Shown piece after piece: positions 41,948 to 50,549 of a DNA stretch of 64,000 nucleotides (the first letter of the stretch is position 1; each line of letters opens with the position of its first letter). A program made the translations under genes and the position numbers. The notes under the pieces are model-generated. The model made no database searches and was not told the DNA's origin. It saw only the letters and a list, made by a program, of their open reading frames with translations. Location of the stretch: positions 20,358 to 84,357 of the forward strand of contig DUEZ01000067.1 of the NCBI GenBank assembly GCA_011174825.1. Reading direction: 5' to 3'. This DNA comes from Anaerolineae bacterium. Lineage in GTDB: Bacteria; Chloroflexota; Anaerolineae; Anaerolineales; E44-bin32.

Positions 41948-43741
41948 ATGGCTGCTGAAAAACGTGAAAGGTACGAGGAGTCGGAGATTTATCGCATCCG
42001 GCATTCGGCGGCGCACGTCATGGCCCAGGCGGTGATGGAGATGTTTCCCGGTGAGGCCAAGATCGCCATTGGGCCGCCGATCGAGGACGGTTTCTACTAT
42101 GACTTTGATCTACCTCGACCATTAACCCCTGAAGACCTTGAGGTGATCGAGAATCGAATGCGTGAGATCATCGCCGGCGATTACCGTTATGAGCGAGACG
42201 TGCTCTCGGCGGATAGAGCGCGCGAGTTGTTCGCTGACCAACCCTACAAGATCGAGTTGATCGAAGGGTTAGAGAGTGGGGGCACAGACGAGTATGGCGA
42301 GCCGATTGAGGGCCCGGTGGAAATATCCATTTTCACGCACGACACATTCACGGATCTCTGTCGCGGCCCCCATGTCGAGGACACGAGTAAAATCAACCCA
42401 GATGCGGTCAAACTTCTCAACGTCGCTGGAGCCTATTGGAGAGGCGACGAACGACGACCCATGCTGCAGCGTATTTATGGGACAGCGTGGAAGACGGCAG
42501 AGGAACTGGAGCAATACCTCTGGAGACTCGACGAGGCTCGAAGGCGGGATCATCGACGATTGGGGAAGGAGCTGGATCTCTACAGTATCAGCGATGCGGT
42601 CGGTCCTGGCTTGATCCTCTGGCACCCCAAGGGTGGAATGGTGCGCAAGATCGCTGAGGACTACTGTCGTGCCCAACACTTGGAGGCCGGATACGAATTC
42701 GTCTACTCACCGCACATCGGAAAGGCGAATTTGTGGGAGAAGAGTGGTCACTTGGATTGGTATCAGGAGGGCATGTTCGCTCCGTTGGACATTGAGGGCC
42801 AGCAGTACTACATCAAACCGATGAACTGTCCCTTCCACGTAGAGATTTATAAGAGCCGAACGCGTTCCTACCGGGACCTGCCGCTGCGGTATGCTGAGTG
42901 GGGTACGGTTTATCGGTATGAACGGAGTGGTGTGCTTCATGGTTTGTTGCGCGTACGGGGCTTCACGCAGGATGACGCCCATCACTTCTGCCGACCGGAT
43001 CAGATGCCCGAAGAGATCGACATGGCCTTACAATTTAGCCTGAGTATCCTGAGAGCATTTGGTTTTGAGGACTTCTATGCGTACCTGTCGACGCGCAATC
43101 CAGAGAAATTTGCCGGAGAGCCAGAAGAATGGGACGCACCGACGGAAGCTTTGCGCGCGTCACTCGAGCGAGCCAAGCTCCCCTATCAGATCGATGAAGG
43201 CCAGGCGGTGTTCTACGGACCCAAAATCGATCTTAAGCTCAAGGATGCGTTAAACCGCGAGTGGCAACTCTCTACGATCCAATTCGACTTCATCCTTCCG
43301 GAGCGCCTGGATCTCACGTACGTTGGCGAGGACGGTAAAGAACATAGACCCTACATGATCCACCGCGCGTTGGTAGGATCCATGGAGCGCTTTATGGGGG
43401 CACTCATTGAGCACCATGCAGGGGCTTTCCCGGTTTGGTTGTCACCAGTTCAAGCCATCCTGATCCCAATTGCCGATCGCCACGTCGACTACGCAAACTC
43501 GGTAGGCGATCAGCTGAAGAAAGCGGGTTTGAGGATCGATGTCGACGAGCGCAGCGAACGCATGAATGCCAAAATCCGTGATGCTCAGCTCCAGAAGGTG
43601 CCTTATATGCTGATTATCGGGGATCAGGAAGTCGAAACGGGAGCCGTCGCCGTCCGTCTTAGGTCGGGCGAGGATTTAGGTGCGATGCCCATCGAGGATT
43701 TCCTTCGTCACGCCGAGGAAGACATCCAAGCTAAGCGATAG
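41948..43741 (+). CDS. thrS: Threonyl-tRNA synthetase without TGS domain
   Basis: 597 aa from the ATG at 41948 behind AAGGAGGTG; the track start lies in the T-box terminator. It begins directly with the editing/SAD domain (HSAAHVMAQAVMEMF, zinc/editing histidines) and lacks the ~60-residue N-terminal TGS domain of most bacterial ThrRS. Class II core motifs follow (MNCPFHVEIYKSRTRSYRDLPLR, GVLHGLLRVRGFTQDDAHHFC, RALVGSMERFMGALIEHHAG), then the anticodon-binding domain (~500-590). Controlled by the upstream T-box. Confidence 0.95.
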   Translation: MAAEKRERYEESEIYRIRHSAAHVMAQAVMEMFPGEAKIAIGPPIEDGFYYDFDLPRPLTPEDLEVIENRMREIIAGDYRYERDVLSADRARELFADQPYKIELIEGLESGGTDEYGEPIEGPVEISIFTHDTFTDLCRGPHVEDTSKINPDAVKLLNVAGAYWRGDERRPMLQRIYGTAWKTAEELEQYLWRLDEARRRDHRRLGKELDLYSISDAVGPGLILWHPKGGMVRKIAEDYCRAQHLEAGYEFVYSPHIGKANLWEKSGHLDWYQEGMFAPLDIEGQQYYIKPMNCPFHVEIYKSRTRSYRDLPLRYAEWGTVYRYERSGVLHGLLRVRGFTQDDAHHFCRPDQMPEEIDMALQFSLSILRAFGFEDFYAYLSTRNPEKFAGEPEEWDAPTEALRASLERAKLPYQIDEGQAVFYGPKIDLKLKDALNREWQLSTIQFDFILPERLDLTYVGEDGKEHRPYMIHRALVGSMERFMGALIEHHAGAFPVWLSPVQAILIPIADRHVDYANSVGDQLKKAGLRIDVDERSERMNAKIRDAQLQKVPYMLIIGDQEVETGAVAVRLRSGEDLGAMPIEDFLRHAEEDIQAKR

Positions 43742-43761
43742 CGCTTGACATCGGAGAAAAG

Positions 43762-43789
43762 GTAGGGGCGGTTCGCGAACCGCCCCTAC
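43762..43789. repeat. Perfect 28-nt intergenic palindrome
   Basis: GTAGGGGCGGTTCG followed by its exact complement. A partial inverted copy (GAACCGCCCTAC) is nearby at 43872. It could terminate thrS but has no T-run; more likely it belongs to a dispersed REP-like family. Confidence 0.7.
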
Positions 43790-43945
43790 AGCGTTGGGGG
43801 TCATGTTTCAATGCATGGAGGGGCAATTCACCGTTCGTGCCGCGAGAACCAGCCAGGGTGCGAGACGGTATGAACCGCCCTACTTTTACCTGTTCTACGA
43901 GAGAGACTAGCTCAAAAGGGCTATGCTGAAAGGTGTGTAAGGTTG

Positions 43946-43974
43946 CTGACAGAGCGCTAAGGGATGGCTATAAT
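43946..43974 (+). promoter_or_regulatory. Promoter of the L,D-transpeptidase gene
   Basis: CTGACA (43946-43951), 17-bp spacer, TATAAT (43969-43974), 33 bp before the ATG. Confidence 0.65.
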
Positions 43975-44007
43975 ACAAACCTATCGAGGTATTTGCGGAG
44001 ATTGCAT

Positions 44008-45150
44008 ATGTTTCTACGATTGATTGGGATGGTACTGGGATTGTTGATCGTTGCCACAACTTCGCTCGTTGAGGCAAAACCCTCTATTGAACAGTTAGGG
44101 GTGCTTTGTCCGTCTCGACTTCAACTCCGCCACCCACAACTCTGTTCAAGGGGTGGCGCGCGTGAAGAGCTGACACGGCTTGCGATTGAAGGTTATTACC
44201 CCCAACGACCACTGCCTACTTACAGCATAGATCCTGAGTTAGGAAATGTGCCTTATTTCTATCTGAGATCGACGAGAGAAGATGGCACGCATGTCTATGG
44301 CAACTACCAGGATGCACTTAACGAGGAAAACCCGGCCTGGACCGTTGAACCAGGTTTTGTGTTCTTTTCGTGGATCGATCGCTTTGATGAGAACGGGAAG
44401 ATCGTTTACATGATAACCCCGGGGGCTTACGTCAATGGAGATGGCCTCAGCCGTATTTCCCTACCAAATTTCCATGGCGTAGCTTTACGTCAGACTCCGG
44501 ATAGACCTTTTGCCTGGGTGTTGGCATCCACGCGAACAGTCAGTGAACCAGGTTTTGGCAAACCTCTTACCAACCACTGGGTGAACCGCTATGAAACGGT
44601 CTGGATTTACGATGTCGAGCGGGTGGGGAATTTAGATTGGTATCAGATAGGACCTGACGAGTGGCTTGAACAGCGGTTGCTCGCCGTGGTCAATCCGGAT
44701 CCGACGGTACCTGAAGGGGTTGAGGATAATCGCTGGATCTCAATCGATCTGTACGAGCAAACCTTGATGGTGTATGAGGATGGTCAGTTGGTGTACGCCA
44801 CCCTCGTCTCAAGTGGATTGAAAGGTTGGTGGACCCAGCCAGGCGTGTTCCAGGTGTATACGAAATTAGATGGCGACCGCATGATGGGTGCTTTTGAAGT
44901 GGATCGCTCTGATTATTATTATTTGGAAGACGTGCCCTGGACACTCTATTATGACAAAGCGCGGGCGCTGCATGGTGCCTATTGGCATAACGGCTTCGGC
45001 TACCCCCGATCCCACGGCTGTGTCAACCTGTCCCTTATTGATGCACATTGGCTCTTCAATTGGGCGGAGGAGGGCACCTGGGTGTACGTCTTCGATCCGT
45101 CAGGTGAGACCCCAACCGACGTTGAGCAATATGGTGTCGGAGGGGCGTGA
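44008..45150 (+). CDS. L,D-transpeptidase (YkuD) domain protein
   Basis: 380 aa from the ATG at 44008; the track start lies before the promoter -10. A signal peptide (LRLIGMVLGLLIVATTSLVEA) leads to an unrecognised ~230-residue domain and a C-terminal YkuD domain (~250-370) with RWISIDLYEQTLMVYEDGQL and catalytic HGAYWHNGFGYPRSHGCVNL. YkuD enzymes form 3-3 cross-links in peptidoglycan or attach proteins to it. This implies the organism has peptidoglycan, a point of debate in some Chloroflexota. Confidence 0.92.
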   Translation: MFLRLIGMVLGLLIVATTSLVEAKPSIEQLGVLCPSRLQLRHPQLCSRGGAREELTRLAIEGYYPQRPLPTYSIDPELGNVPYFYLRSTREDGTHVYGNYQDALNEENPAWTVEPGFVFFSWIDRFDENGKIVYMITPGAYVNGDGLSRISLPNFHGVALRQTPDRPFAWVLASTRTVSEPGFGKPLTNHWVNRYETVWIYDVERVGNLDWYQIGPDEWLEQRLLAVVNPDPTVPEGVEDNRWISIDLYEQTLMVYEDGQLVYATLVSSGLKGWWTQPGVFQVYTKLDGDRMMGAFEVDRSDYYYLEDVPWTLYYDKARALHGAYWHNGFGYPRSHGCVNLSLIDAHWLFNWAEEGTWVYVFDPSGETPTDVEQYGVGGA

Positions 45151-45192
45151 TCAGGTTTTCTTCACGTGGTTGGTTTTTTCAGTGAATTCATG

Positions 45193-45221
45193 TTGACATT
45201 TCAACCTCAAGTTGCTCTAAT
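45193..45221 (+). promoter_or_regulatory. Promoter of a candidate RNA
   Basis: TTGACA (45193-45198), 17-bp spacer, TCTAAT (45216-45221). About 210 bp separate it from the next credible start codon. Confidence 0.6.
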
Positions 45222-45227
45222 AAGATG

Positions 45228-45382
45228 CAAAGGGGGTTTGTGCATTCGAAGATAGCTATGTTATCAGGAGAGTCGACCTTTAGGGGGAAGCTCCCACATA
45301 TAGCCACCTTGGTTGGTCATACCGCTTTCCTTGGGGGATTCTAGGACCAAAGTACTCTGCGCATAGTCGCTTGCCCCATCTA
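45228..45382 (+). ncRNA. Candidate structured RNA or leader (6S-like?)
   Basis: The stretch behind a good promoter is rich in pairing. GCTATGT near 45248 pairs with ACATATAGC (bulged), TTGGTC with GACCAA around 45305-45350, and GGGG near the 5' end with CCCC near 45375. The overall long-hairpin shape with internal loops recalls 6S RNA, but no 6S signature is recognised. It could instead be the 5' leader of the 120-aa gene. Confidence 0.3.
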
Positions 45383-45438
45383 CAATGAAGTCAGTTAAAA
45401 CCGGTGGTGTACTAAGCAGAATTTGGAGACGTGGCGTT

Positions 45439-45801
45439 ATGTATGCCGATAACGAACTACTTTTCCCACCTTATGTCGTCCCACGCTTGAGAAACTCCAA
45501 AGGTGAAACCTGGCAGAAGTTGGTTGACCGGGTCGCGCTTTTAACGCAAGATGATCCAGAAAGTCTCGCGTTCTCGCTGATGATGATCCATCTGAACGGA
45601 TGCCTTAGATGCGAGACGGACTCCTACCGGGCGATGCGCGGTTGTACAGCTTGTGCCCGGCAATCATTGCGGCGTTATAAAGAACCGGACCAGGAACTTA
45701 TGGAGCGTTATAAGCTTGCCCTTGATGAGATCCAAGCTTATCTCCATGCCGAACCGGTTGAGCATGTTTTGGAACGAGCCCCATCGGCTAAAGCGGCCTG
45801 A
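45439..45801 (+). CDS. Conserved Cys-rich hypothetical protein
   Basis: 120 aa from the ATG at 45439 with GGAGACG upstream; the longer track start is unlikely. MYADNELLFPPYVVPRLRNSKGETWQKLVDRV... includes a cysteine cluster GCLRCETDSYRAMRGCTACARQ (four Cys, a possible metal site) followed by a helical tail. I recognise it as a recurring uncharacterised protein of Chloroflexota, without a function. A perfect terminator follows. Confidence 0.75.
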   Translation: MYADNELLFPPYVVPRLRNSKGETWQKLVDRVALLTQDDPESLAFSLMMIHLNGCLRCETDSYRAMRGCTACARQSLRRYKEPDQELMERYKLALDEIQAYLHAEPVEHVLERAPSAKAA

Positions 45802-45829
45802 GATTTTTTTAATTCGTGTTTGGACTATT

Positions 45830-45852
45830 GGGCGCCAGATGGCGCCCTTTTT
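45830..45852 (+). terminator. Rho-independent terminator
   Basis: GGGCGCC AGAT GGCGCCC followed by TTTTT, 28 bp after the 120-aa gene. Confidence 0.9.
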
Positions 45853-45937
45853 GATTATCACGGGATCTATCTTATTCGTTTTAATGGGATGCTGGGTACA
45901 AGAGCGAGATCTCCGATCTGTATCCCACATCCCTAAT

Positions 45938-45957
45938 CCCCAATCCCTGATCCCTAA
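45938..45957. repeat. Intergenic repeat (GATCCC type), second copy
   Basis: CCCCAATCCCTGATCCCTAA, exact 20-nt match to 19713-19732; upstream of lpd. Confidence 0.75.
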
Positions 45958-46043
45958 CATCAGACCTTCCAAGCCACCAAGTGATCTTCGCTTTTCCAAT
46001 GAGTGCGATAGAATAGGGGACAAGTGAGTGAGGAGGGCTTCCT

Positions 46044-47441
46044 ATGTCAGAAAACGACGTCATTGTAATTGGAGCAGGACCCGGTGGGTATGTTTGTGCG
46101 ATCCGCGCAGCTCAACTTGGCAGAAAGGTGGCCATTGTTGAGAAGAAGTGGCTGGGTGGTGTCTGCTTGAATGTTGGCTGTATTCCGACCAAAGCCCTGC
46201 TTAAAAACGCTGAAATCGCTCATATTCTGCGCAACGGGGGTAAGGAGTTTGGTTTTGAGATCCAGGATTTAAAGCTCGACTACAACGCAGCTGTACAACG
46301 CAGCCGGCGTGTGGCGGATCGTCTGACGAAGGGCGTCGCTTTCTTGATGAGGAAAAACCAAATCGATGTCCACATGGGATCGGCGGTGTTTGCGGATGCG
46401 AATACGATCACTGTAACGAGTGATGATGGCAACATGAGAGATTTATCAGCAAGCGACATCGTAATCGCCACAGGCGCTTCGCCAATGAAGATTCCCGGTG
46501 TGGAGGTTGACGGAAAGCGCGTAGTTACCTATGAGGAGGCCATCCTTCAGGAGCAGCTTCCTAAGTCGGTCGTGATTATTGGTGCTGGCCCAATTGGGCT
46601 TGAGTTTGCCACAATTTGGAACCGTTATGGCGTAGAAGTGACGTTGGTCGAGATGCTGCCACGTATTGCACCACTAGAAGATGAAGAGGTCAGTGAGGAA
46701 TTGGCCAAGGTATTTGGTAAACAGGGGATTCGGATCTTGACAAGCACGAAAGTAGTCGGCACCGAATCATTGAAGACAAAAGTAAAAGTGAATGTTTCAG
46801 GTCCTGAAGGCGACCAGACACTTGATGCGGAGCAGGTATTGGTAGCAGTTGGTTTCAAGGCCAACACTGAAGGGCTGAGTTTGGAAGGGATTGGCGTGCA
46901 GCTGGGTAATGCTGGGGCTATCGTGGTCGACGATCGCATGGCGACGAACATCCCTGGTGTGTGGGCTATTGGAGACGTTACAGGCAAGTTGATGCTGGCA
47001 CATGTCGCTACGGCTATGGGGATCGTATGCGCGGAAAATATCGCTGGCGCCGAGACAATGAAGTTGGATTACGAGATGTTGCCGCGCGGGATATTCTGCC
47101 ACCCACAGGTCGCCTCCTTTGGTCTAACAGAAGCACAGGCCAAGGACCGAGGGTACGAGGTGACCTTAGGTCGTTTTCCTTTCCGAGCAAGCGGGAAGGC
47201 GCTTGGCTTGGGCGATTACGACGGCTGGGCTAAACTAGTGGTTGATGCGAAGTATGGAGAGATCCTGGGTGCTCATTTGATCGGCCCAGAAGTGACTGAG
47301 TTGCTATCAGAGATCACGCTAGCGCAGTTGATGGAGCTAACCCCGGCTGAAATCGCCCGAAATGTTCATATCCATCCGACATTGAGCGAGGTGATTATGG
47401 AAGCCGCGCATAACGCTGAAGGACATGCGATCCACATATAA
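46044..47441 (+). CDS. lpdA: Dihydrolipoyl dehydrogenase (E3)
   Basis: 465 aa flavoprotein that reoxidises dihydrolipoamide in 2-oxoacid dehydrogenase or glycine-cleavage complexes using NAD. FAD site VIGAGPGGYVCAIRAA, redox-active GGVCLNVGCIPTKALL (~40), NAD site VVIIGAGPIGLEFATI (~175), second FAD motif GVWAIGDVTGKLMLAH and C-terminal catalytic His in HIHPTLSEVI. GAGGAGGG precedes the ATG. No E1 or E2 genes are adjacent. Confidence 0.95.
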   Translation: MSENDVIVIGAGPGGYVCAIRAAQLGRKVAIVEKKWLGGVCLNVGCIPTKALLKNAEIAHILRNGGKEFGFEIQDLKLDYNAAVQRSRRVADRLTKGVAFLMRKNQIDVHMGSAVFADANTITVTSDDGNMRDLSASDIVIATGASPMKIPGVEVDGKRVVTYEEAILQEQLPKSVVIIGAGPIGLEFATIWNRYGVEVTLVEMLPRIAPLEDEEVSEELAKVFGKQGIRILTSTKVVGTESLKTKVKVNVSGPEGDQTLDAEQVLVAVGFKANTEGLSLEGIGVQLGNAGAIVVDDRMATNIPGVWAIGDVTGKLMLAHVATAMGIVCAENIAGAETMKLDYEMLPRGIFCHPQVASFGLTEAQAKDRGYEVTLGRFPFRASGKALGLGDYDGWAKLVVDAKYGEILGAHLIGPEVTELLSEITLAQLMELTPAEIARNVHIHPTLSEVIMEAAHNAEGHAIHI

Positions 47442-47522
47442 AGCCAGGAACTCGTTTGTTCTTGGGATGCACTGTCGTATTCAGATAGTGGAACCTATGC
47501 GGATCGTCGATGGAGGAAATCG

Positions 47523-48527
47523 ATGGTAGATCACCGTGACATTGCGGGGGTTGTAGATCGCCAGAAAGAGCTTGTTCTCTCAAAACCGAACGTTATCGGG
47601 GTTGGGGTTGGCTTGAGGGAGATCAGAGGTCGAATAACGGATGAGATGTGTGTCGTAGCTCTGGTTCGACAGAAGATACCAAAGGCGGGACTCACTCCCG
47701 AATCTCTCGTTCCCACGAAGTTAGAAGGGGTATCGACCGATGTCATGCAAGTGGGCACATTGAGGGCTTTAGCAGGCCGAACGGAACGCCAAAGACCAGT
47801 TCCTGGAGGCGTAAGCGTTGGCCATTACAAGGTGACCGCTGGGACTCTGGGGGGTATTGTACGAGATAGATCATCAGGTGTTCGTTTGATCCTCTCCAAC
47901 AATCATGTCTTGGCCAATAGCAATGACGCACGTCCGGGGGATCCGATCCTCCAGCCGGGACCAGCGGATGGAGGCCGGGTGGCGAGAGATATGATCGCAG
48001 AGTTAGAGCGCTTCAAGCCGATTCAGTTTAGCACTGGGCCGGCGACATGTGGGTGGGCTCAAGGTTATGCCAAGATTGGGAATGTAGCGGGAAAGTTATT
48101 GAAGTCGAAACATCGCATTGAGGCATTTCAGAGCGATCCGGAAGCTTCCAACCGGATCGATGCAGCTCTAGCTCGACCGTTGGATGGGGTCGAGATTCTG
48201 GACGAGATACTCGAAATTGGGGTGGTCGGCGGTGTCACTCCGGCTTCGCTCGGGTTGAACGTGCGTAAATCAGGTCGAACGACGGGTTTGACAACGGGCC
48301 AAATAATTGTCCTCGAAGCCACAGTTAATATCCAATATGGTGATCGAACCGCCCGCTTTGAGGGTCAGATTGTAACTGGACCGATGTCAGAACCTGGTGA
48401 TTCAGGTTCGTTGTTGGTTATTGGCGACAGCCTTCTTGCTGTTGGATTACTTTTCGCTGGCTCAACGCAGGCGACGGTGTACAATCCGATTCAAGAGGTG
48501 CTTAACGGCCTGGAGGCGGTGATATGA
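47523..48527 (+). CDS. Trypsin-fold serine protease with N-terminal domain
   Basis: 334 aa without a signal peptide. The N-terminal ~75 residues (KELVLSKPNVIGVGVGL...LVRQKIPKAGLTPESLVPTKLEGVSTDVMQVG) form a compact domain. A chymotrypsin-like fold follows with presumed catalytic His in LILSNNHVLA (~125), Asp in SNRIDAALA (~215) and Ser in SEPGDSGSLLVIG (~295), as in NAL1/trypsin-like cytosolic proteases. The next gene, starting in an ATGA overlap, encodes only the N-terminal domain. Confidence 0.82.
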   Translation: MVDHRDIAGVVDRQKELVLSKPNVIGVGVGLREIRGRITDEMCVVALVRQKIPKAGLTPESLVPTKLEGVSTDVMQVGTLRALAGRTERQRPVPGGVSVGHYKVTAGTLGGIVRDRSSGVRLILSNNHVLANSNDARPGDPILQPGPADGGRVARDMIAELERFKPIQFSTGPATCGWAQGYAKIGNVAGKLLKSKHRIEAFQSDPEASNRIDAALARPLDGVEILDEILEIGVVGGVTPASLGLNVRKSGRTTGLTTGQIIVLEATVNIQYGDRTARFEGQIVTGPMSEPGDSGSLLVIGDSLLAVGLLFAGSTQATVYNPIQEVLNGLEAVI

Positions 48528-48811
48528 GCGCATCGGATTCCCAGGAAGATGGTGAACGAGCGGATTTGCAAAGGGCCTTAATGGTTAAGGAGCGATATGG
48601 TGAAGAGTTAATGGGAAAGGCGAACGTGCAGGGGGTTGGGATCGGTCTTCATATGCGCGAGGGAAAGCCGACAGGTGGTTTGTCGCTGGTCGTGCTTGTA
48701 TCTCATAAGGTTCCTAAAGCTCAGCTTGCACCAGAGGACCTCATCCCAAACGAGATCGAGGGTGTATCAGTGGATGTTCAGGAGGTAGGGGAGCTCGAGG
48801 TTCAGGACTAA
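48524..48811 (+). CDS. Free-standing homologue of the protease N-terminal domain
   Basis: 95 aa. ELMGKANVQGVGIGLHMREGK...VLVSHKVPKAQLAPEDLIPNEIEGVSVDVQEVG aligns along its length with the protease's first ~75 residues (NVIGVGVGL, QKIPKAGLTPESLVP, EGVSTDVMQVG). It has no protease domain. It starts in an ATGA overlap with the protease gene, so the two are co-translated. A regulator, inhibitor or decoy of the protease is my inference. Confidence 0.8.
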   Translation: MSASDSQEDGERADLQRALMVKERYGEELMGKANVQGVGIGLHMREGKPTGGLSLVVLVSHKVPKAQLAPEDLIPNEIEGVSVDVQEVGELEVQD

Positions 48812-48834
48812 ATTTGGTGAAGCAATGTACATTT

Positions 48835-48867
48835 ACCTTCCCGGGAGCTTGTAGCTCTCGGAAAGGT
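48835..48867. repeat. Dispersed palindrome family A, copy 3
   Basis: ACCTTCCCGGGAGCT TGT AGCTCTCGGAAAGGT, two mismatches in the arms. Confidence 0.8.
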
Positions 48868-48893
48868 TGTTTTATGAATGACTTTGTGAGTTA

Positions 48894-48926
48894 ACCTCCC
48901 CGCGAGCTTGTAGCTCTCGGGGAGGT
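48894..48926. repeat. Dispersed palindrome family A, copy 4
   Basis: ACCTCCCCGCGAGCT TGT AGCTCTCGGGGAGGT, 27 bp after copy 3. Confidence 0.8.
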
Positions 48927-49055
48927 AATTGGGCGATCCGAGGGGAACTCATTCCCGATGTTTTTTTGACCCCCGATAAACGAATTAATCGCCCTCATCT
49001 ACCTACCGACCTTCAAGCTTGCGAATTGGTTGTTCCATGAGGTCATGGTTATTGG

Positions 49056-49811
49056 CTATATTGTTTCTATAACCCAAAAGTGTGACAAACCGAATGCGCG
49101 CAGAGGCGTTCTTTCGAGAAAGTGCAAGACGGCTCGTAGCGCGCGACCAAATGTAGGCCGACGGGCGATGATGTTGTCATATGCCCCGAATAGCGTTGTG
49201 TACGCCAAAACGCGTACAGGTAGCCCGTCAAGGAGACGTCGTAAATCCTTTCGCGTATAGGCACGCACATGAGGCGCGAATCGATCCCGGAGTCTCTGTG
49301 GAAGGTAATTGATCAGAGGGATATTGCCAAACCGGTAGCGGCCTCGCCAATAGATCCCGTGTGTTTCGAACGGGTAGCCACGGTTGGGGACGAAAAGGAT
49401 CAATCGACCACCGATTTCACTTGAGTCTCCCCTGGGTTTTCGCAGGATGCGAACGATCTCCTCTAGTGCAGCACGGTCATCTTGGACATGCTCGAGTACC
49501 TCATGGGAGAGGACGAGATCGAACGTATCCGAGGGATAGGGTAGATGTTCACCGGCACCACGAACGACGGTTTTAAGATCTTGGGCGGCTTCAAGCGCCC
49601 GTTCCTTATCGAATTCAAGACCATAAGCAGAAGTCGTGTCTTGGGCCAATCTCAACAGGTAAGCTCCTACGCCACAACCGTTATCGAGCACCCGCCCATG
49701 AATTCGAGTCCCCGCAGCTTCTCGGATCATTTGCAGGCGTCGTTCCTGCCCGGCTCGCCACACATAAGAGGGCTCCCCTCGCAGGGCAGCTTTCTCTTGG
49801 TTATGGTTCAT
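49056..49811 (-). CDS. Class I SAM-dependent methyltransferase
   Basis: 251 aa. SAM site GRVLDNGCGVGAYLLRLA (~40), acidic GLEFDKE, then HLPYPSDTFDLVLSHEVLEHVQDDRAALEEIVRILR, the UbiE/Methyltransf_11 pattern. C-terminal ~110 residues resemble those of methyltransferases acting in cell-surface polysaccharide clusters (GRLILFVPNRGYPFETHGIYW). The start overlaps the NUDIX stop (ATGA). Substrate unknown. Confidence 0.85.
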   Translation of the reverse strand: MNHNQEKAALRGEPSYVWRAGQERRLQMIREAAGTRIHGRVLDNGCGVGAYLLRLAQDTTSAYGLEFDKERALEAAQDLKTVVRGAGEHLPYPSDTFDLVLSHEVLEHVQDDRAALEEIVRILRKPRGDSSEIGGRLILFVPNRGYPFETHGIYWRGRYRFGNIPLINYLPQRLRDRFAPHVRAYTRKDLRRLLDGLPVRVLAYTTLFGAYDNIIARRPTFGRALRAVLHFLERTPLRAFGLSHFWVIETI

Positions 49812-50368
49812 GGTAGCTCTATCTTCAAACGAGCGAGCGACAATCCTATCGCAGCGACGGTGGCTAGCTGACGGAATTTACCCGCGGTCCATAGCCGGTA
49901 CACCTCGTCCGCAGGAAGCCAAACCACCTCTTGCTCTTCAAGATCCCCCGAATCTGGTCGGGTTACTTGATGACAATCGCTGGCTAGGAAAATGTGAGCT
50001 AGTCCTGACCCTCGGTTTCCACTAACAACATAGGATCCCAGCTCATCCCAAATCTCCGCCTCGCATCCTGTCTCCTCGAGCAGTTCGCGCTTCGCGGTGC
50101 TCAATGCGTCCTCACCTGTCTCAATATATCCGGCAGGTGGGTGAAGGTCAACCGCACTGACACCATGCTTGTAGCTTCGGATCAAACCGATTAACCCTCC
50201 AGCTTGGACAGGGACGACGATGACGAAAGCTGGCTGTTCTAGGTGTAAGTAGCCATCGACGATCTGACCATCGGGCAGCGCGACCTGATCTTCGTGGACC
50301 CGCAACCAGGGTGGACGATCAAGAATTAACTTCCGGTGGATAATTTTCCATGGTTTAAGATCGGACAT
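49808..50368 (-). CDS. NUDIX hydrolase (ADP-ribose pyrophosphatase-like)
   Basis: 186 aa from the ATG at 50368; an upstream TTG (50374) is the track start. Complete NUDIX box GYIETGEDALSTAKRELLEETG at ~85-106, in the ADP-ribose/nucleoside-diphosphate-sugar hydrolase layout (PWLRVHEDQVALPDGQIVDGYLHLE). Translationally coupled with the methyltransferase downstream. Confidence 0.9.
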   Translation of the reverse strand: MSDLKPWKIIHRKLILDRPPWLRVHEDQVALPDGQIVDGYLHLEQPAFVIVVPVQAGGLIGLIRSYKHGVSAVDLHPPAGYIETGEDALSTAKRELLEETGCEAEIWDELGSYVVSGNRGSGLAHIFLASDCHQVTRPDSGDLEEQEVVWLPADEVYRLWTAGKFRQLATVAAIGLSLARLKIELP

Positions 50369-50549
50369 CTTCAAGCTTTCATAAGCAAAATGGGGCGGTG
50401 AATAGGTTCAGGAGAGTCTATCATACCCTGAAGTAAGTATCCTGGAATCCAATGCTGCGACTGATTGGCTATGGTCGATGAAAGACATCCGTATGAGGAT
50501 TGGATTCGTGAAATGTTGCGTACTTTTCGATTGATTGCCTTAAGTGGCT

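Noticed and set aside
45653-46027. + strand ORF with lipoprotein-like MAPFLIITGSILFVLMGC
   Set aside because: Its start lies in the terminator hairpin at 45830-45852, it has no RBS and it runs into a dispersed repeat.
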